A stretch of 64,000 bases of DNA from Glacieibacterium arshaanense (lineage in GTDB: Bacteria; Pseudomonadota; Alphaproteobacteria; Sphingomonadales; Sphingomonadaceae): assembly GCF_004681125.1 (NCBI RefSeq), contig NZ_SIHO01000002.1, positions 722,563-786,562 on the forward strand, given 5' to 3'. Under the pieces are notes generated by a model. The model saw only the letters and a list, made by a program, of their open reading frames with translations. It had not been told where the DNA came from and made no database searches. Positions 28,333 through 38,445 of this stretch are shown in pieces; position 1 is the first letter of the stretch; every line of letters starts with the position of its first letter. A program made the position numbers and the translations under genes.

Positions 28333-28878
28333 TCAGGCGGTCGGAATGGTCGCGGTGCCGGCTTCGTTGGGCAGCGCGAACGCACCGCACAGCAACGACA
28401 CCGAATGATAAAAGCCGACCAGCTGGACGATTTCGAAGCGCTGGGATTCGTCGAACGACGCCGACAGCCGCGCATATTCGGCGTCCGACAGCTTCTTGTT
28501 GGCGAGCAGCGCATCGACGGTGGCGATCAGTGTCGCCTCGGCGGTGTTCCAGCTGCCGTCATCACCGTGGCCCAATGCCAGCGACTTGACCTGTGCATCG
28601 GTCAGTTCGGCCTTGGCGGCGAAATGCTTGATGTGCAGGCCCCATTCGTAGCTGTTACCGCATTTGGCGACGGTGCGATCGATAACGATTTCCTTGTCGC
28701 GCATGCCGAGCGGCCCACGGCCGGCCATCGAGCCGCCCATGAACTTTTCGAGCGCGCGCATCGACTTGCCGAGCAAGGTGAACAGCGCCAGCGGCTCGGC
28801 GCCGGGGGCAGTGATCTTCTCCGCAACGGCGGCAAATTCAGGCGGATAGGGCTTGGTGAGCAGTTCGATGCGGGCCAT
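28333..28878 (-). CDS. carboxymuconolactone decarboxylase family protein
   Basis: A 181-residue all-helical AhpD/CMD-fold protein. The region RDKEIVIDRTVAKCGNSYEW, followed by HIKHFAAKA, matches the family core, but only one cysteine of the usual CxxC is present, so peroxiredoxin-like disulfide reductase activity is unlikely. It lies between maoC and the thiolase gene, with short gaps (11 and 26 bases), implying one operon. The start MARIELLTKPYPPEF at 28878 has AAGGAGAATTC just before it on its strand. Confidence 0.88.
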   Translation of the reverse strand: MARIELLTKPYPPEFAAVAEKITAPGAEPLALFTLLGKSMRALEKFMGGSMAGRGPLGMRDKEIVIDRTVAKCGNSYEWGLHIKHFAAKAELTDAQVKSLALGHGDDGSWNTAEATLIATVDALLANKKLSDAEYARLSASFDESQRFEIVQLVGFYHSVSLLCGAFALPNEAGTATIPTA

Positions 28879-28889
28879 GTGAATTCTCC

Positions 28890-29351
28890 TTAGATGTACG
28901 CCAGCGTCAGCCATTCGGCGACGAGCGCGGGCTTGTCGCTGCCTTCGATTTCAACCGAGACTTCGGTCGTCGTCTGCACCGAGCCGTCCTTGCGAACTTC
29001 GACATTGGCGAGCTTGAAGCGGCCGCGGACCTTGCTGCCTGATTTCACCGGCGCCATGAAGCGCACTTTGTTATGGCCGTAATTAACCCCCATCTTGGTG
29101 CCCGCGAGGCCGGGCAGCGCGCCGTAGGACATCACCGGCAGCAGCGACAGCGTCAGATAGCCGTGCGCGATGGTGGTGCCGAACGGTGTCGCCTTGGCGC
29201 GTTCGGGGTCGACGTGGATGAACTGGTGGTCGCCGGTCGAATCGGCAAAGGCGTTGATCTTCGCCTGATCGACTTCAATCCAGTCGGAAACGCCGACTTC
29301 GGTGCCGACGAGCGCCTGATATTCAGCCAGGCTGAGTGCATTGCGTGCCAT
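28890..29351 (-). CDS. MaoC-like enoyl-CoA hydratase/dehydratase
   Basis: A 153-residue hot-dog-fold hydratase. The hydratase 2 motif is visible as FADSTGDHQFIHVDPERA (Asp and His catalytic positions), followed by FGTTIAHGYLTLSLLP, typical of MaoC proteins acting on short or medium enoyl-CoA. First gene of the three-gene operon with the CMD protein and thiolase, divergent from putA with a 91-base shared promoter gap. Confidence 0.93.
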   Translation of the reverse strand: MARNALSLAEYQALVGTEVGVSDWIEVDQAKINAFADSTGDHQFIHVDPERAKATPFGTTIAHGYLTLSLLPVMSYGALPGLAGTKMGVNYGHNKVRFMAPVKSGSKVRGRFKLANVEVRKDGSVQTTTEVSVEIEGSDKPALVAEWLTLAYI

Positions 29352-29442
29352 ATAATCTTCCCCAAAAAAGACTCAGGCTCGTTGCGGCCCGAAGCGCAGC
29401 CTTATCGGCGCAGGTAACGTAAGCGTCAACTATGCTCTGGAC

Positions 29443-32400
29443 ATGCGCCCGTCGTATGACAGCGTCATGACGAGCCAGACTGCTGCCCGCGCCGCGATGC
29501 GTGCCCTTCACCGTGCCCCCGAAACCCAGGTGCTGAACGCGCTGCTGCCTGCCGCGCGGCTCGACAGCGCCAGCCGTGACCGCATCAATTCCCGTGCGCT
29601 GGGGCTGATTGCCGACCTGCGTGCGGCGCAAGGCTCGGGCTGGGTGAACCGCTTCCTGCAGCAATATCGCCTCAACACGCAGGAGGGGATTGCGCTGCTG
29701 TCATTGGCGGAGGCGTTTCTGCGCGTCCCCGATGCCGATACCGCCGATCTGTTGATCCGCGACAAGATCGGTGGCGCCGACTGGGGCGCGCACACCGGCC
29801 AGTCGGATTCGCTGCTGGTCAACTCGGCGACGTGGGGGCTGGTGCTGACGCGCGCGGTGGTCGGTGACAATGCTGGTGGCCGCGCGTCGGTGCTCAAGAA
29901 CCTGATTGCCCGCTCGGGCGAACCGTTCGTGCGGCAGGCGGTTGGCGCCGCGATGCGGATGATGGGGCAGATTTTCGTCATGGGCCGCACCATCGACGAA
30001 GCGCTCGCACGCGCCGATGACGCCGAAAACCGCGGCTTCACCGCGAGCTTCGATATGCTCGGCGAAGCGGCACGGACCTATGCCGATGGCGCACGCTATT
30101 ATGACAGCTATGTCGCCGCGATTGCCGCCACCGGCAAGCACAGCAACCGCATCGGCCATTCGATTTCGGTCAAGCTGTCGGCGCTGCACCCGCGCTATGA
30201 AACCGCACACGCCGCCAAATGCGTCCCCGAACTGACCGGGATGGTCGTGGCACTGGCCCGCCAGGCCGCCGGGCTCGGCATCGGGCTGACGGTCGATGCC
30301 GAGGAAACCGAACGCCTCGACATGTCGCTCGACATCATTGGTGCCGCCGCACGCGCCCCCGAACTGGCGGGCTGGGACGGCTTCGGCATGGCGGCGCAGG
30401 CCTATGGCAAGCGCGCCAGCGCGGTCATCGACTGGGCGCAGGCGCTTGGTGCCGACACCAAACGCAAACTCACCGTCCGGCTGGTCAAGGGCGCCTATTG
30501 GGACAGCGAGATCAAGCGCACGCAGGTCGAGGGGCTGCCCGATTATCCGCTATTCACGCGCAAATCGGCGACCGATGTCAGCTATCTGGCGTGCGCGAAG
30601 AAGATGCTGGCCAGCCCGAACCTCTATCCGGCGTTTGCGACGCATAACGCGCTGACGGTGGCGACGCTCGCCGAATGGGCGGGTGACCGCCGCGACTTCG
30701 AGTTCCAGCGGCTGCACGGCATGGGCGAGGGGCTGTACGAGCGCATGGTGCGCGAGCAGGGCTATCATTGCCGCAGCTACGCCCCCGTCGGCGGCCACCG
30801 CGACCTGCTGGCATATCTGGTGCGCCGGCTGCTCGAAAACGGCGCCAACAGCAGCTTCGTGCATCAGCTCGCCGACGCTAATGTCTCCGACGCCGACCTG
30901 CTCGCCGACCCGGCGATGAAGATCTTGTCGGTCGGCGTCACCCCGCATCCGTCGATCCCGCTGCCCGCCAATTTGTATGGTGAGGAACGCATCAATTCCG
31001 CCGGCCTCGATCTCGCCGACGCCCAGCAACTGGAGGCAATCGTCCACGCCATGACCAAGGTTCCCAGCGTCAAGCTGCCGCCGGCCAGCAATCCCGCAGC
31101 GGTCGCCAAAGCCATCGGCGTCGCGCACGCCGCCTTCCCGGCCTGGGACGCAACGCCGGTCGCCGAACGCGCCGCCTGCCTCGACCGGCTCGCCGACCTC
31201 ATGGAAGCGCAACGCGACGAGCTGATGGCGCTGTGTGTCGACGAGGCCAAGAAGACCATCCCCGATTCGATTGCCGAGGTGCGCGAGGCGGTCGATTTCT
31301 GCCGCTACTATGCGGCGCGGGCGCGGGTCGATTTCGCGACCATCGCGCTGCCCGGGCCGACGGGCGAACGCAACGAACTACATCTGGCCGGCCGCGGTGT
31401 GTTCGCGTGCATCGCGCCGTGGAACTTCCCGCTGGCGATTTTCGTCGGGCAGGTCGTTGCGGCGCTGGTCGCGGGCAACACCGTCGTCGCCAAGCCGGCG
31501 CCGCAGACGCCGCGCGTGGCAGCCTATGCTGTGGCGCTGGCGAAACAGGCGGGCATTCCCGACGGCGCGCTGCAACTCGTCATCGGCGGTGCCGAAGCCG
31601 GCGCTGCGCTGACCGGTGATGCGCGCGTCATGGGCGTGGCGTTCACCGGCTCGACCGGTACTGCACGGGCGATTGCGCGCAGCCTGCTCGACGATGAAAC
31701 CCGCCCGCTGGTGCCGTTGATTGCCGAAACCGGCGGACTCAACGCGATGATTGTCGATTCGACCGCGCTGCCCGAACAGGTGGTCGTCGATGTCGTGACC
31801 AGCGCGTTCCGCTCGGCCGGGCAGCGCTGCTCGGCGCTGCGCTTGCTGCTGCTACAGGAAGACATTGCCGACAAGACACTCGAAATGCTCGCCGGCGCGA
31901 TGGACACGCTTACCGTCGGCGCACCCGGCGACCCGCGCACCGATGTCGGGCCGGTGATCGACAAGGCGGCGCATGACAAGTTGGAAGCCTATCGCCAGTC
32001 GATGAAGTCGCGCTGGATCCACACGACTTCAGTGCCCCCAGAAGGCAATTTCGTCGCGCCGACCGCAATCCGCCTCGACAAGATTTCGGACATGACATCG
32101 GAATGGTTCGGGCCGTTGTTGCATGTGGTGACGTGGAAGGCCGGGACGCTCGACGCCACCATCGCCGCGATCAACGCCAGCGGCTACGGGCTGACGATGG
32201 GCCTGCACAGCCGCATCGCCTCGACTTCGGAGCGCGTACAATCGCTGGCGCGCGTCGGCAATCTCTACATCAACCGCTCGATGATCGGCGCTGTTGTCGG
32301 CTCGCAGCCGTTCGGCGGCGAGGGGCTGTCGGGCACCGGCTTCAAGGCCGGCGGGCCGCATTACCTGCTGCGCTTTGCCACCGAACGCACCGTGTCGATC

Positions 32401-32463
32401 GACACCACCAGCGCCGGCGGTAACGCCAGCCTGCTCAGCATCGAAGACGCCGCGACGCACTGA
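29443..32463 (+). CDS. putA: bifunctional proline dehydrogenase / L-glutamate-gamma-semialdehyde dehydrogenase
   Basis: Oxidises proline to glutamate in two steps: an FAD proline dehydrogenase domain in the N-terminal half (YLVRRLLEN, KGAYWDSEIKRTQVEG) and an NAD aldehyde dehydrogenase domain in the C-terminal half with E762 (LIAETGG) and nucleophile C796 (SAGQRCSALR). Length 1006 residues fits the short PutA type without the C-terminal extension. No N-terminal ribbon-helix-helix is evident, so it is probably not a self-repressor. ATG at 29467 is an alternative start, eight codons in. Its glutamate product joins the hut pathway output. Confidence 0.96.
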   Translation: MRPSYDSVMTSQTAARAAMRALHRAPETQVLNALLPAARLDSASRDRINSRALGLIADLRAAQGSGWVNRFLQQYRLNTQEGIALLSLAEAFLRVPDADTADLLIRDKIGGADWGAHTGQSDSLLVNSATWGLVLTRAVVGDNAGGRASVLKNLIARSGEPFVRQAVGAAMRMMGQIFVMGRTIDEALARADDAENRGFTASFDMLGEAARTYADGARYYDSYVAAIAATGKHSNRIGHSISVKLSALHPRYETAHAAKCVPELTGMVVALARQAAGLGIGLTVDAEETERLDMSLDIIGAAARAPELAGWDGFGMAAQAYGKRASAVIDWAQALGADTKRKLTVRLVKGAYWDSEIKRTQVEGLPDYPLFTRKSATDVSYLACAKKMLASPNLYPAFATHNALTVATLAEWAGDRRDFEFQRLHGMGEGLYERMVREQGYHCRSYAPVGGHRDLLAYLVRRLLENGANSSFVHQLADANVSDADLLADPAMKILSVGVTPHPSIPLPANLYGEERINSAGLDLADAQQLEAIVHAMTKVPSVKLPPASNPAAVAKAIGVAHAAFPAWDATPVAERAACLDRLADLMEAQRDELMALCVDEAKKTIPDSIAEVREAVDFCRYYAARARVDFATIALPGPTGERNELHLAGRGVFACIAPWNFPLAIFVGQVVAALVAGNTVVAKPAPQTPRVAAYAVALAKQAGIPDGALQLVIGGAEAGAALTGDARVMGVAFTGSTGTARAIARSLLDDETRPLVPLIAETGGLNAMIVDSTALPEQVVVDVVTSAFRSAGQRCSALRLLLLQEDIADKTLEMLAGAMDTLTVGAPGDPRTDVGPVIDKAAHDKLEAYRQSMKSRWIHTTSVPPEGNFVAPTAIRLDKISDMTSEWFGPLLHVVTWKAGTLDATIAAINASGYGLTMGLHSRIASTSERVQSLARVGNLYINRSMIGAVVGSQPFGGEGLSGTGFKAGGPHYLLRFATERTVSIDTTSAGGNASLLSIEDAATH

Positions 32464-32643
32464 CCTCCCTCCCCCTTGCGGGGAGGGCGACTCGCCAGTT
32501 GGCGAGCGGGGTGGGGGTGCTGCGGTTGTTAGTGCAGAACCGCCGCGTCCCGCATGGGCTGTTGGGCATAGCGGCATTGACCTACCCCCACCCCGCTCGT
32601 GGCAAGCGCCACGAGTCGCCCTCCCCGCAAGGGGGGGGAGGGA
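32464..32643. repeat. second repeat family, copy 2 (inverted pair)
   Basis: Left arm CCTCCCTCCCCCTTGCGGGG, GGGCGACTCG and GAGCGGGGTGGGGGT; right arm is its inverse ending CCCCGCAAGG. The hairpin GGCGA/TCGCC-like centre differs from copy 1, while the outer arms match. It separates putA from the coq4-like gene. Confidence 0.8.
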
Positions 32644-32709
32644 AAGTGGCGTGCTCGCTGCAACAAGCGCTCTTGCCGACTCGCGCAAAAGTGCGTAGTA
32701 ATACTCCGC

Positions 32710-33477
32710 ATGAACGCCATGACCCCTCCCGCGGCTTTTAAGCCCGACACCAAACTCCAGCCGCTCAAGCGCGACTGGCCGACCGCACTCAAGGCGCTGC
32801 GCAAGCTGCTCGGCGACAAGGACGACACCGTCCAGGTTTTCGAAATCATGCGTGCGCTCAACGGCCGCGCCACCCGCGACGGCTATGACAAGCTGCTCGG
32901 CACGCTCGGTGGCGGTCGCATGGCGTATGAACGCCGCGAGCTGTCGGCCGTCCTGATGGACCGCGAAGCGCTGGCGAAATACCCCGCCGGCAGCCTGGCC
33001 GCGCACTATCTGGCGTTCACCGCAAAGGGCCAGATCGATGCGCAGGGCCTCGCCGATGTCAGCCGCCAGGTCGAACGCGACAGCGGCGTCGATCTCGCAC
33101 ACCCCTACGCCTGGTTCGGCCGCCGCACCCGCGACGTCCATGACTTCTGGCATATCCTGACCGGCTATGACCTGACCGGCCTCGGCGAAGCCTGCCTCGT
33201 CGCCTTCTCCTACGCACAGACCCGCGCAATGGGCTGGGCCGTGATCGCCACCGGCGCCGCACTGCGCGGCGTCCGCAACCCCAGCGCGCCCTACGCCCGC
33301 GCCATCTGGGAAGGCTATCAGCGCGGCAAGTCGGCCAAATGGCTGCTCGCCGAGGACTATGAAGCGATGCTGGGCGAACAGCTCGAACCGCTGCGCGCGC
33401 GGCTGGGGCTGACGCCGCCGGTGCTGTTCGATTCGATTCCGGTCGAGATCCGCAATAACGGGTTGCCGAAGGACTAA
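32710..33477 (+). CDS. Coq4 family protein (ubiquinone biosynthesis)
   Basis: A 255-residue protein. It has the complete zinc-binding signature of the COQ4 family, HDxxHx11E: H144, D145, H148 (DVHDFWHIL) and E160 (GLGEACL). COQ4 proteins are needed for ubiquinone assembly and, from recent work on the human protein, for oxidative decarboxylation of the ring precursor. From general knowledge, alphaproteobacterial Coq4-like proteins are common near respiratory or lipid genes. The start MNAMTPPAAFKPDTK at 32710 follows the repeat; the longer frame is repeat-derived. Confidence 0.85.
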   Translation: MNAMTPPAAFKPDTKLQPLKRDWPTALKALRKLLGDKDDTVQVFEIMRALNGRATRDGYDKLLGTLGGGRMAYERRELSAVLMDREALAKYPAGSLAAHYLAFTAKGQIDAQGLADVSRQVERDSGVDLAHPYAWFGRRTRDVHDFWHILTGYDLTGLGEACLVAFSYAQTRAMGWAVIATGAALRGVRNPSAPYARAIWEGYQRGKSAKWLLAEDYEAMLGEQLEPLRARLGLTPPVLFDSIPVEIRNNGLPKD

Positions 33478-33570
33478 GGGCCTCCGGCGGGCAGGCCTGA
33501 GGCCTGCACCCATTTGAAGCGCGCATAACAATTGGGTGCAGGGCCTGAGGCCCTGCCCGCCGGCGGCCCT
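33478..33570. repeat. palindromic repeat pair, copy D
   Basis: Arms 33478-33511 and 33534-33570. The inner stems are CAGGCC/GGCCTG and CAGGGCC/GGCCCTG, both with loop TGA. It starts exactly at the base after the coq4-like stop. Confidence 0.9.
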
Positions 33571-33625
33571 TCAAGCTTGCCTTAAAGTTCCAGCCGTCTA
33601 ACTTGCCCCAAAATATTCTGGGGAG

Positions 33626-34684
33626 ATGACGATGACCGCGACGATGCAGGCCTTGCAAATGGTGGCCTGGCAGCAGCCGCCCGAGCTGCGGACGATTCCC
33701 ATTCCCGAGCCCGGCCCCGGCGAGGTGCTGATCAAGGTCGGCGGTGCGGGCCTGTGCCATTCGGACCTGCACATCATGGAAACGCCGGGCGAGGCGATCG
33801 GCTGGGCGCTGCCGTTCACGCTGGGGCATGAAAACGCCGGCTGGGTCGAGAAGCTCGGCCCCGGCGCGACAGGCTTTGCGGTCGGCGACGCGGTCATCAT
33901 CTATGGCCCCTGGGGCTGCGGCACGTGCCGCAACTGCAAGGCTGGCATGGACAATTATTGCGAGAACAGCGTCGGCGCGACGCAGGGTGGCGGGCTCGGG
34001 CGCAACGGTGGCATGGCGCCGTATCTGCTGGTGCCGTCGACGCGGCATCTGGTGCCGCTGGGCAAGCTCGATCCGCGCGACGCGGCGCCGCTGACCGATG
34101 CGGCGCTGACCAGCTACCACGCCGTCAAGCGCTCGGTGCACTTGCTGGGCGATGACAGTACCGCTGTGGTCATCGGCATCGGCGGGCTGGGGCAGATGGC
34201 GGTGCAGTGCGTCAAGGCGCTGAGCCCGAAGACCCGCGTGATCGCCATCGACAGCGCCGCCGACAAGCGCGCCGCAGCGCTCGCGATGGGCGCCGACGAA
34301 GCGCTTGAGCCCGGCGACGCCGCGATTGCACGCGTCAAGGCCGCGACCAACGGGCAGGGCGCGCAGCTAGTGCTCGATGTCGTTGGCGCCGATGCGACCT
34401 TGGCGATGGCGGCCGCGATGGGCCGGACGCTCGGCCATATTACCATCGTCGGGCTGGCGGGCGGGGCGCTGCCGGTCAATTTCTACACGGTGCCGCACGA
34501 ATGTTCGGTGTGCTCGCCGTACTGGGGCAGCGCCGGTGAGCTCGCCGAAGTCGTGGCGCTGGCGCAGGCCGGCAAGATCAAGCTGACGACGCAGCGCTTC
34601 AGCCTCGATCAGGCGGTGGCGGCGTATGACAAGCTGCACCACGGCCAGATCGCCGGGCGCGCGGTGGTGACGCCGAACGGTTAG
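33626..34684 (+). CDS. zinc-dependent alcohol dehydrogenase (MDR superfamily)
   Basis: A 352-residue medium-chain dehydrogenase. The catalytic zinc site is GLCHSDLH and GHENAGWVE, the structural zinc cluster is CGTCRNCKAGMDNYC, and the NAD-binding fold is VIGIGGLGQMAVQCVK. Members oxidise primary or secondary alcohols; the substrate is not determined. Monocistronic, 55 bases after the repeat and convergent with metW. Confidence 0.93.
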   Translation: MTMTATMQALQMVAWQQPPELRTIPIPEPGPGEVLIKVGGAGLCHSDLHIMETPGEAIGWALPFTLGHENAGWVEKLGPGATGFAVGDAVIIYGPWGCGTCRNCKAGMDNYCENSVGATQGGGLGRNGGMAPYLLVPSTRHLVPLGKLDPRDAAPLTDAALTSYHAVKRSVHLLGDDSTAVVIGIGGLGQMAVQCVKALSPKTRVIAIDSAADKRAAALAMGADEALEPGDAAIARVKAATNGQGAQLVLDVVGADATLAMAAAMGRTLGHITIVGLAGGALPVNFYTVPHECSVCSPYWGSAGELAEVVALAQAGKIKLTTQRFSLDQAVAAYDKLHHGQIAGRAVVTPNG

Positions 34685-35271
34685 GCGCGCCGCAGCACGA
34701 ACACAGCCTGCTCGGCGAGCAGATTGGCGAACGCGCCGCCGCGCTGCTGGCCGCCCGACAGGAATGCCGCGCTTTCGATGACGAAGCCGTGCGCGGCGAC
34801 CGTCGCGCGGAAGTCGTCAATCGTACACAAATGGATGTTGGGGGTTTCGTGCCACGACACCGGCAGCGTCCGCGTCACCGGCATGCGGCCGCCGAACAGC
34901 AGCGCCAGCCGCACGCGCCAATGGCCGAAGTTGGGGAAGCTGACTACCGCGCGCCGGCCGATGCGCAGCATTTCGCCGAGCACCGCGGCGGGTGCGCGCA
35001 TCGCCTGCAGCGTGTTCGACAGGATGACCACGTCGAAGCCGTCGGCGGGGTAGTCCACAAGGTCGGTGTCGGCGTCGCCCTGCACGACCGACAAGCCGCG
35101 CCCGACCGCACTCGCGACATCCGCCGCGTCGAGTTCGATGCCGCGGCCGTCGATTGCCGCGGTGGCGCGCAGCTCGGCGAGCAGCGCCCCGTCACCGCAG
35201 CCGATATCGAGCACACGCGCGCCCTGCGGCACGACGGCGGCAATCGCCGCAAGGTCGGGGCGCAGGCTCAT
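34681..35271 (-). CDS. metW: methionine biosynthesis protein MetW
   Basis: A 196-residue SAM-binding-fold protein with the glycine motif [15 protein letters not shown] and [20 protein letters not shown], typical of MetW. It forms a complex with MetX and raises its O-acetylation or succinylation activity. It follows metX with an ATGA overlap (35268-35271), as in many proteobacteria. Confidence 0.96.
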   Translation of the reverse strand: MSLRPDLAAIAAVVPQGARVLDIGCGDGALLAELRATAAIDGRGIELDAADVASAVGRGLSVVQGDADTDLVDYPADGFDVVILSNTLQAMRAPAAVLGEMLRIGRRAVVSFPNFGHWRVRLALLFGGRMPVTRTLPVSWHETPNIHLCTIDDFRATVAAHGFVIESAAFLSGGQQRGGAFANLLAEQAVFVLRRA

Positions 35272-36392
35272 AGGGTTTCCACCGCACGCAGGAAGCCATC
35301 GACGACGCGGTTCATTTCGGGCGCGTCGAGCAGGAACGCGTCATGGCCGTGCGGGCTTTCGAGTTCGACGAAGCTGACATGCGCATTGGCGGCATTGAGC
35401 GCGCGGACAATGCGGCGCGATTCGCTCGTCGGATATAGCCAGTCGGAGGTGAACGACACCAGCGCGAAGCGTGTCGCGGTGTTGGTGAAGGCGTTCGCCA
35501 GCCGGCCGCCGTGCGCCTCGGCCATGTCGAAATAGTCCATGGCGCGGGTGATGTAGAGGTAGGAGTTGGCGTCGAAGCGTTCGACGAAGCTCAGGCCCTG
35601 GTGGCGCAGATAGGATTCGACCTGGAAGTCGGCGTCGAAGCCGAAGCTGAGCGCGTCGCGCGACTGCAGCCGGCGGCCGAACTTCGCGGTCAGGCCTTCC
35701 TCCGACAGATAGGTGATGTGCGCGGCCATGCGTGCCACCGCCAGACCCGCCGTCGGGGCACCGACGCCGTAGTAGTTGCCCCCGGCCCAGTTGGGGTCGG
35801 CCATGATCGCCTGGCGCCCGACTTCGTGGAACGCGATATTCTGAGCCGAATGACGTGCGGCGGTGGCAATCCCGACCACCGAGCGCACGCGCGTCGGATA
35901 GGTCGCGGCCCATTCGAGCGCCTGCATGCCGCCCATCGAGCCGCCGACGACCGCCAGCAACGTGCCGACGCCGAGGTGATCGAGCAATGCCGCCTGTGCG
36001 CGCACCATGTCGCGGATGGTGATGACCGGGAACGCCATCGCGTAGGGCTTCCCTGTTGCCGGATCTGTGCTGCCCGGCCCGGTGCTGCCCATGCAGCCGC
36101 CGAGGACATTGGCGCAGACGATGAAGTGGCGTGCCGGATCGATGGGTTTGCCTTCGCCCACCAGCCGGGTCCACCAGCCCGGTTTGCCGGTGCGCGGATG
36201 GTTGGCCGCGACATGCTGGTCACCAGTCAATGCGTGGCAGATCAGAATGGCGTTCGACGCATCGGCGTTGAGGGTGCCGTAGCTTTCATAGGCGATTTCG
36301 ACATGGGCCAGCGCCGCGCCCGAATCGAGCGCGAGCGGCAGCGCCAGCGTCACCCGCCGGTCGAGCCCGAAGCGTTGGTCATGTGCGTTCAT
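35268..36392 (-). CDS. metX: homoserine O-acetyltransferase / O-succinyltransferase
   Basis: Activates homoserine for methionine synthesis. The 374-residue alpha/beta hydrolase contains the nucleophile S152 in [13 protein letters not shown], an N-terminal CHALTGDQH and the later [14 protein letters not shown] segment. Whether acetyl or succinyl donor is used cannot be judged by eye. The longer frame to 36689 overlaps the amidohydrolase and is not used. No SAM riboswitch was recognised in the 115-base upstream gap. Confidence 0.96.
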   Translation of the reverse strand: MNAHDQRFGLDRRVTLALPLALDSGAALAHVEIAYESYGTLNADASNAILICHALTGDQHVAANHPRTGKPGWWTRLVGEGKPIDPARHFIVCANVLGGCMGSTGPGSTDPATGKPYAMAFPVITIRDMVRAQAALLDHLGVGTLLAVVGGSMGGMQALEWAATYPTRVRSVVGIATAARHSAQNIAFHEVGRQAIMADPNWAGGNYYGVGAPTAGLAVARMAAHITYLSEEGLTAKFGRRLQSRDALSFGFDADFQVESYLRHQGLSFVERFDANSYLYITRAMDYFDMAEAHGGRLANAFTNTATRFALVSFTSDWLYPTSESRRIVRALNAANAHVSFVELESPHGHDAFLLDAPEMNRVVDGFLRAVETL

Positions 36393-36507
36393 CGCCCAAG
36401 CGGTTACGGGCTGCGACCGACGAGTGCAAGCGTCGCGCAACGCGCTTCCGTCAACGTCAATCTGTGATACGCTGGCGAAAACGAGACAAGCTCTGGGGAG
36501 AGTCGAA

Positions 36508-38247
36508 ATGCATGATCTGGTCATTCGCGGCGGCACGATTGTCGATGGCAGCGGCGGCAAGCCGTACACCGGCGATGTCGCCATCGACGGCAACCGCATC
36601 AGCCTGGTCGGCACGGTGACCGCCAAGGGCCGTGAGGAAATCGATGCCACCGGCAAGATCGTCACCCCCGGCTTTGTCGATATCCACACGCATTATGACG
36701 GCCAGGCGACCTGGGATTCCGAAATGGGCCCGTCGTCGTGGCACGGCGTCACCACCGTCGTCATGGGCAATTGCGGCGTCGGCTTCGCACCCGCCAAGCC
36801 TGACAAGCATGAATGGCTGATCGGGCTGATGGAAGGCGTCGAGGACATCCCCGGCACTGCGCTCGCCGAAGGCATGACCTGGGACTGGGAGACCTTCCCG
36901 CAGTATATGGACGCGCTCGAAAAGCTGCCGCGCACTGTCGATGTCGGCACCCACGTCCCGCACGGTGCGGTGCGCGCCTATGTCATGGGTGAGCGCGGCG
37001 CCAACAACGAAGCGCCGACCGAAACCGACATCGCGCAAATGTCGAAGATCGTCGAGGAAGGCCTGCGCGCCGGCGCGCTGGGGTTCTCGACGTCGCGCAC
37101 CATCCTGCACAAGTCGGTCGACGGCGTGCTGGTGCCCGGCACCACCGCGACCAAGGAAGAACTGCTCGGCATCGGCCGCGCCATGGGCCGCGCCGGCCAC
37201 GGCGTGTTCGAAATGGCGAGCGACCTCAAGCGCGAATGGAACGAATTCGAATGGATGGGCGACCTCAGCCGCGAAACCGGCATGCCCGTCACCTTCGCGG
37301 CGCTGCAGTCGATCGCCAAGGAACTGCCGCTCGACGAGCAGATTTCCGAAATGCGCGCGCAGAATGCGAAGGGCGCGAATATCGTCGCGCAGATCGCGCT
37401 GCGCGGTAACGGCATCGTCATGGCGTGGCGCGGCACCGTACACCCGTTCCGCCTGAAGCCCGCCTGGGCCGAAATCGCCGAACTGCCGTGGGCCGCGCAA
37501 TACGCCAAGCTGCAGGACCCGGCGTTCCGCGCGCGGATGATTGCCGAGGAATCGGTCTATCCCGAAACCGATGTGCTGCCGCTGCTGCAGGTCGTCACCG
37601 GCGGCTGGTTCACCCAGTATGAAATGGACGAAGGCTTCAACTATGAGCCGACGCAATCTGAATCGATCATGGCGCGCGCTGCTGCCGCGGGAGTGTCGGG
37701 CGCCGAATATGCCTACGACCTGCTGATGCGCAACGACGGCGCCGGGTTCATCTATTTCCCGGTCCTGAACTACGCCGACGGCAATCTCAACTTCCTCGAA
37801 TCGCTCCAGACCAGCGACGATTGCGTCAACTCGTTGTCCGACGGCGGCGCGCATTGCGGCACGATCTGCGACGCTGCCTCGCCGACGTTCATGCTCGAAT
37901 ATTGGGTGCGCGACCGCAAGCAGGGGCGCATCACGCTGGAAAATGCCATCAAGCGCCAGTGCCGCGACACCGCATTGCTCTACGGCCTCGAAGACCGCGG
38001 GCTGCTCGCACCGGGCTATCTCGCCGACGTCAACGTCATCGACATGGACCGTATCAAGCTCGGCAAGCCGTGGCTGGCGTTCGACCTGCCCGCCGGCGGC
38101 AAGCGACTGCTGCAAAAGGCCGAGGGCTATGTCGTGACGGTCAAGTCGGGCGAAGTCACCTTCCGCGATGGCGTGGTGCAAGCGGCGCGCCCGGGCCGCG
38201 TCATCCGTGGGCCGCAGTCGGCTGAACTGGCGATGGCGGCCGAGTAG
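36508..38247 (+). CDS. D-aminoacylase-like amidohydrolase
   Basis: A 579-residue metal-dependent hydrolase of the N-acyl-D-amino-acid deacylase group. The N-terminus [15 protein letters not shown] and metal-binding [14 protein letters not shown] (HxH), NCGVGFAP and the terminal [16 protein letters not shown] fit the family. Hydrolyses an acyl- or amide-bond substrate; specificity is unknown. The start MHDLVIRGG at 36508 is preceded by GGGGAGAG. It is divergent from metX and followed by a palindromic repeat. Confidence 0.88.
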   Translation: MHDLVIRGGTIVDGSGGKPYTGDVAIDGNRISLVGTVTAKGREEIDATGKIVTPGFVDIHTHYDGQATWDSEMGPSSWHGVTTVVMGNCGVGFAPAKPDKHEWLIGLMEGVEDIPGTALAEGMTWDWETFPQYMDALEKLPRTVDVGTHVPHGAVRAYVMGERGANNEAPTETDIAQMSKIVEEGLRAGALGFSTSRTILHKSVDGVLVPGTTATKEELLGIGRAMGRAGHGVFEMASDLKREWNEFEWMGDLSRETGMPVTFAALQSIAKELPLDEQISEMRAQNAKGANIVAQIALRGNGIVMAWRGTVHPFRLKPAWAEIAELPWAAQYAKLQDPAFRARMIAEESVYPETDVLPLLQVVTGGWFTQYEMDEGFNYEPTQSESIMARAAAAGVSGAEYAYDLLMRNDGAGFIYFPVLNYADGNLNFLESLQTSDDCVNSLSDGGAHCGTICDAASPTFMLEYWVRDRKQGRITLENAIKRQCRDTALLYGLEDRGLLAPGYLADVNVIDMDRIKLGKPWLAFDLPAGGKRLLQKAEGYVVTVKSGEVTFRDGVVQAARPGRVIRGPQSAELAMAAE

Positions 38248-38256
38248 GGCAGGGAA

Positions 38257-38386
38257 GAGCCTCCGGCGGGCAGGGGCTTGCCCCTGCACCCATAAGATTG
38301 CGGCGGAGCCATTGCGGCTGGCGCTACGGGTGAGGCACCGGCCTGAATTTCGGGTGCAGGGGCAAGCCCCTGCCCGCCGGAGGCCC
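38257..38386. repeat. palindromic repeat pair, copy E
   Basis: Arms 38257-38292 and 38352-38386. Inner stems CAGGGGC/GCCCCTG with loops TT and AA, nearly identical to copy B at 6382. Lies between the amidohydrolase and hisC. Confidence 0.9.
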
Positions 38387-38445
38387 TGTCACCTCATCGC
38401 CGCGCCCCTTGCGCAGCGCGCCGCAACGCGGCTAAAGCCGCGGCC

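Noticed and set aside
36393-36507. SAM riboswitch before metX
   Set aside because: The gap was read on the metX strand; no recognisable SAM-II or SAM-SAH core was seen.
36457-38289. A 610-codon open frame opposite the amidohydrolase
   Set aside because: Same reason: complement of a well-supported gene, with no signature and a low-complexity product.
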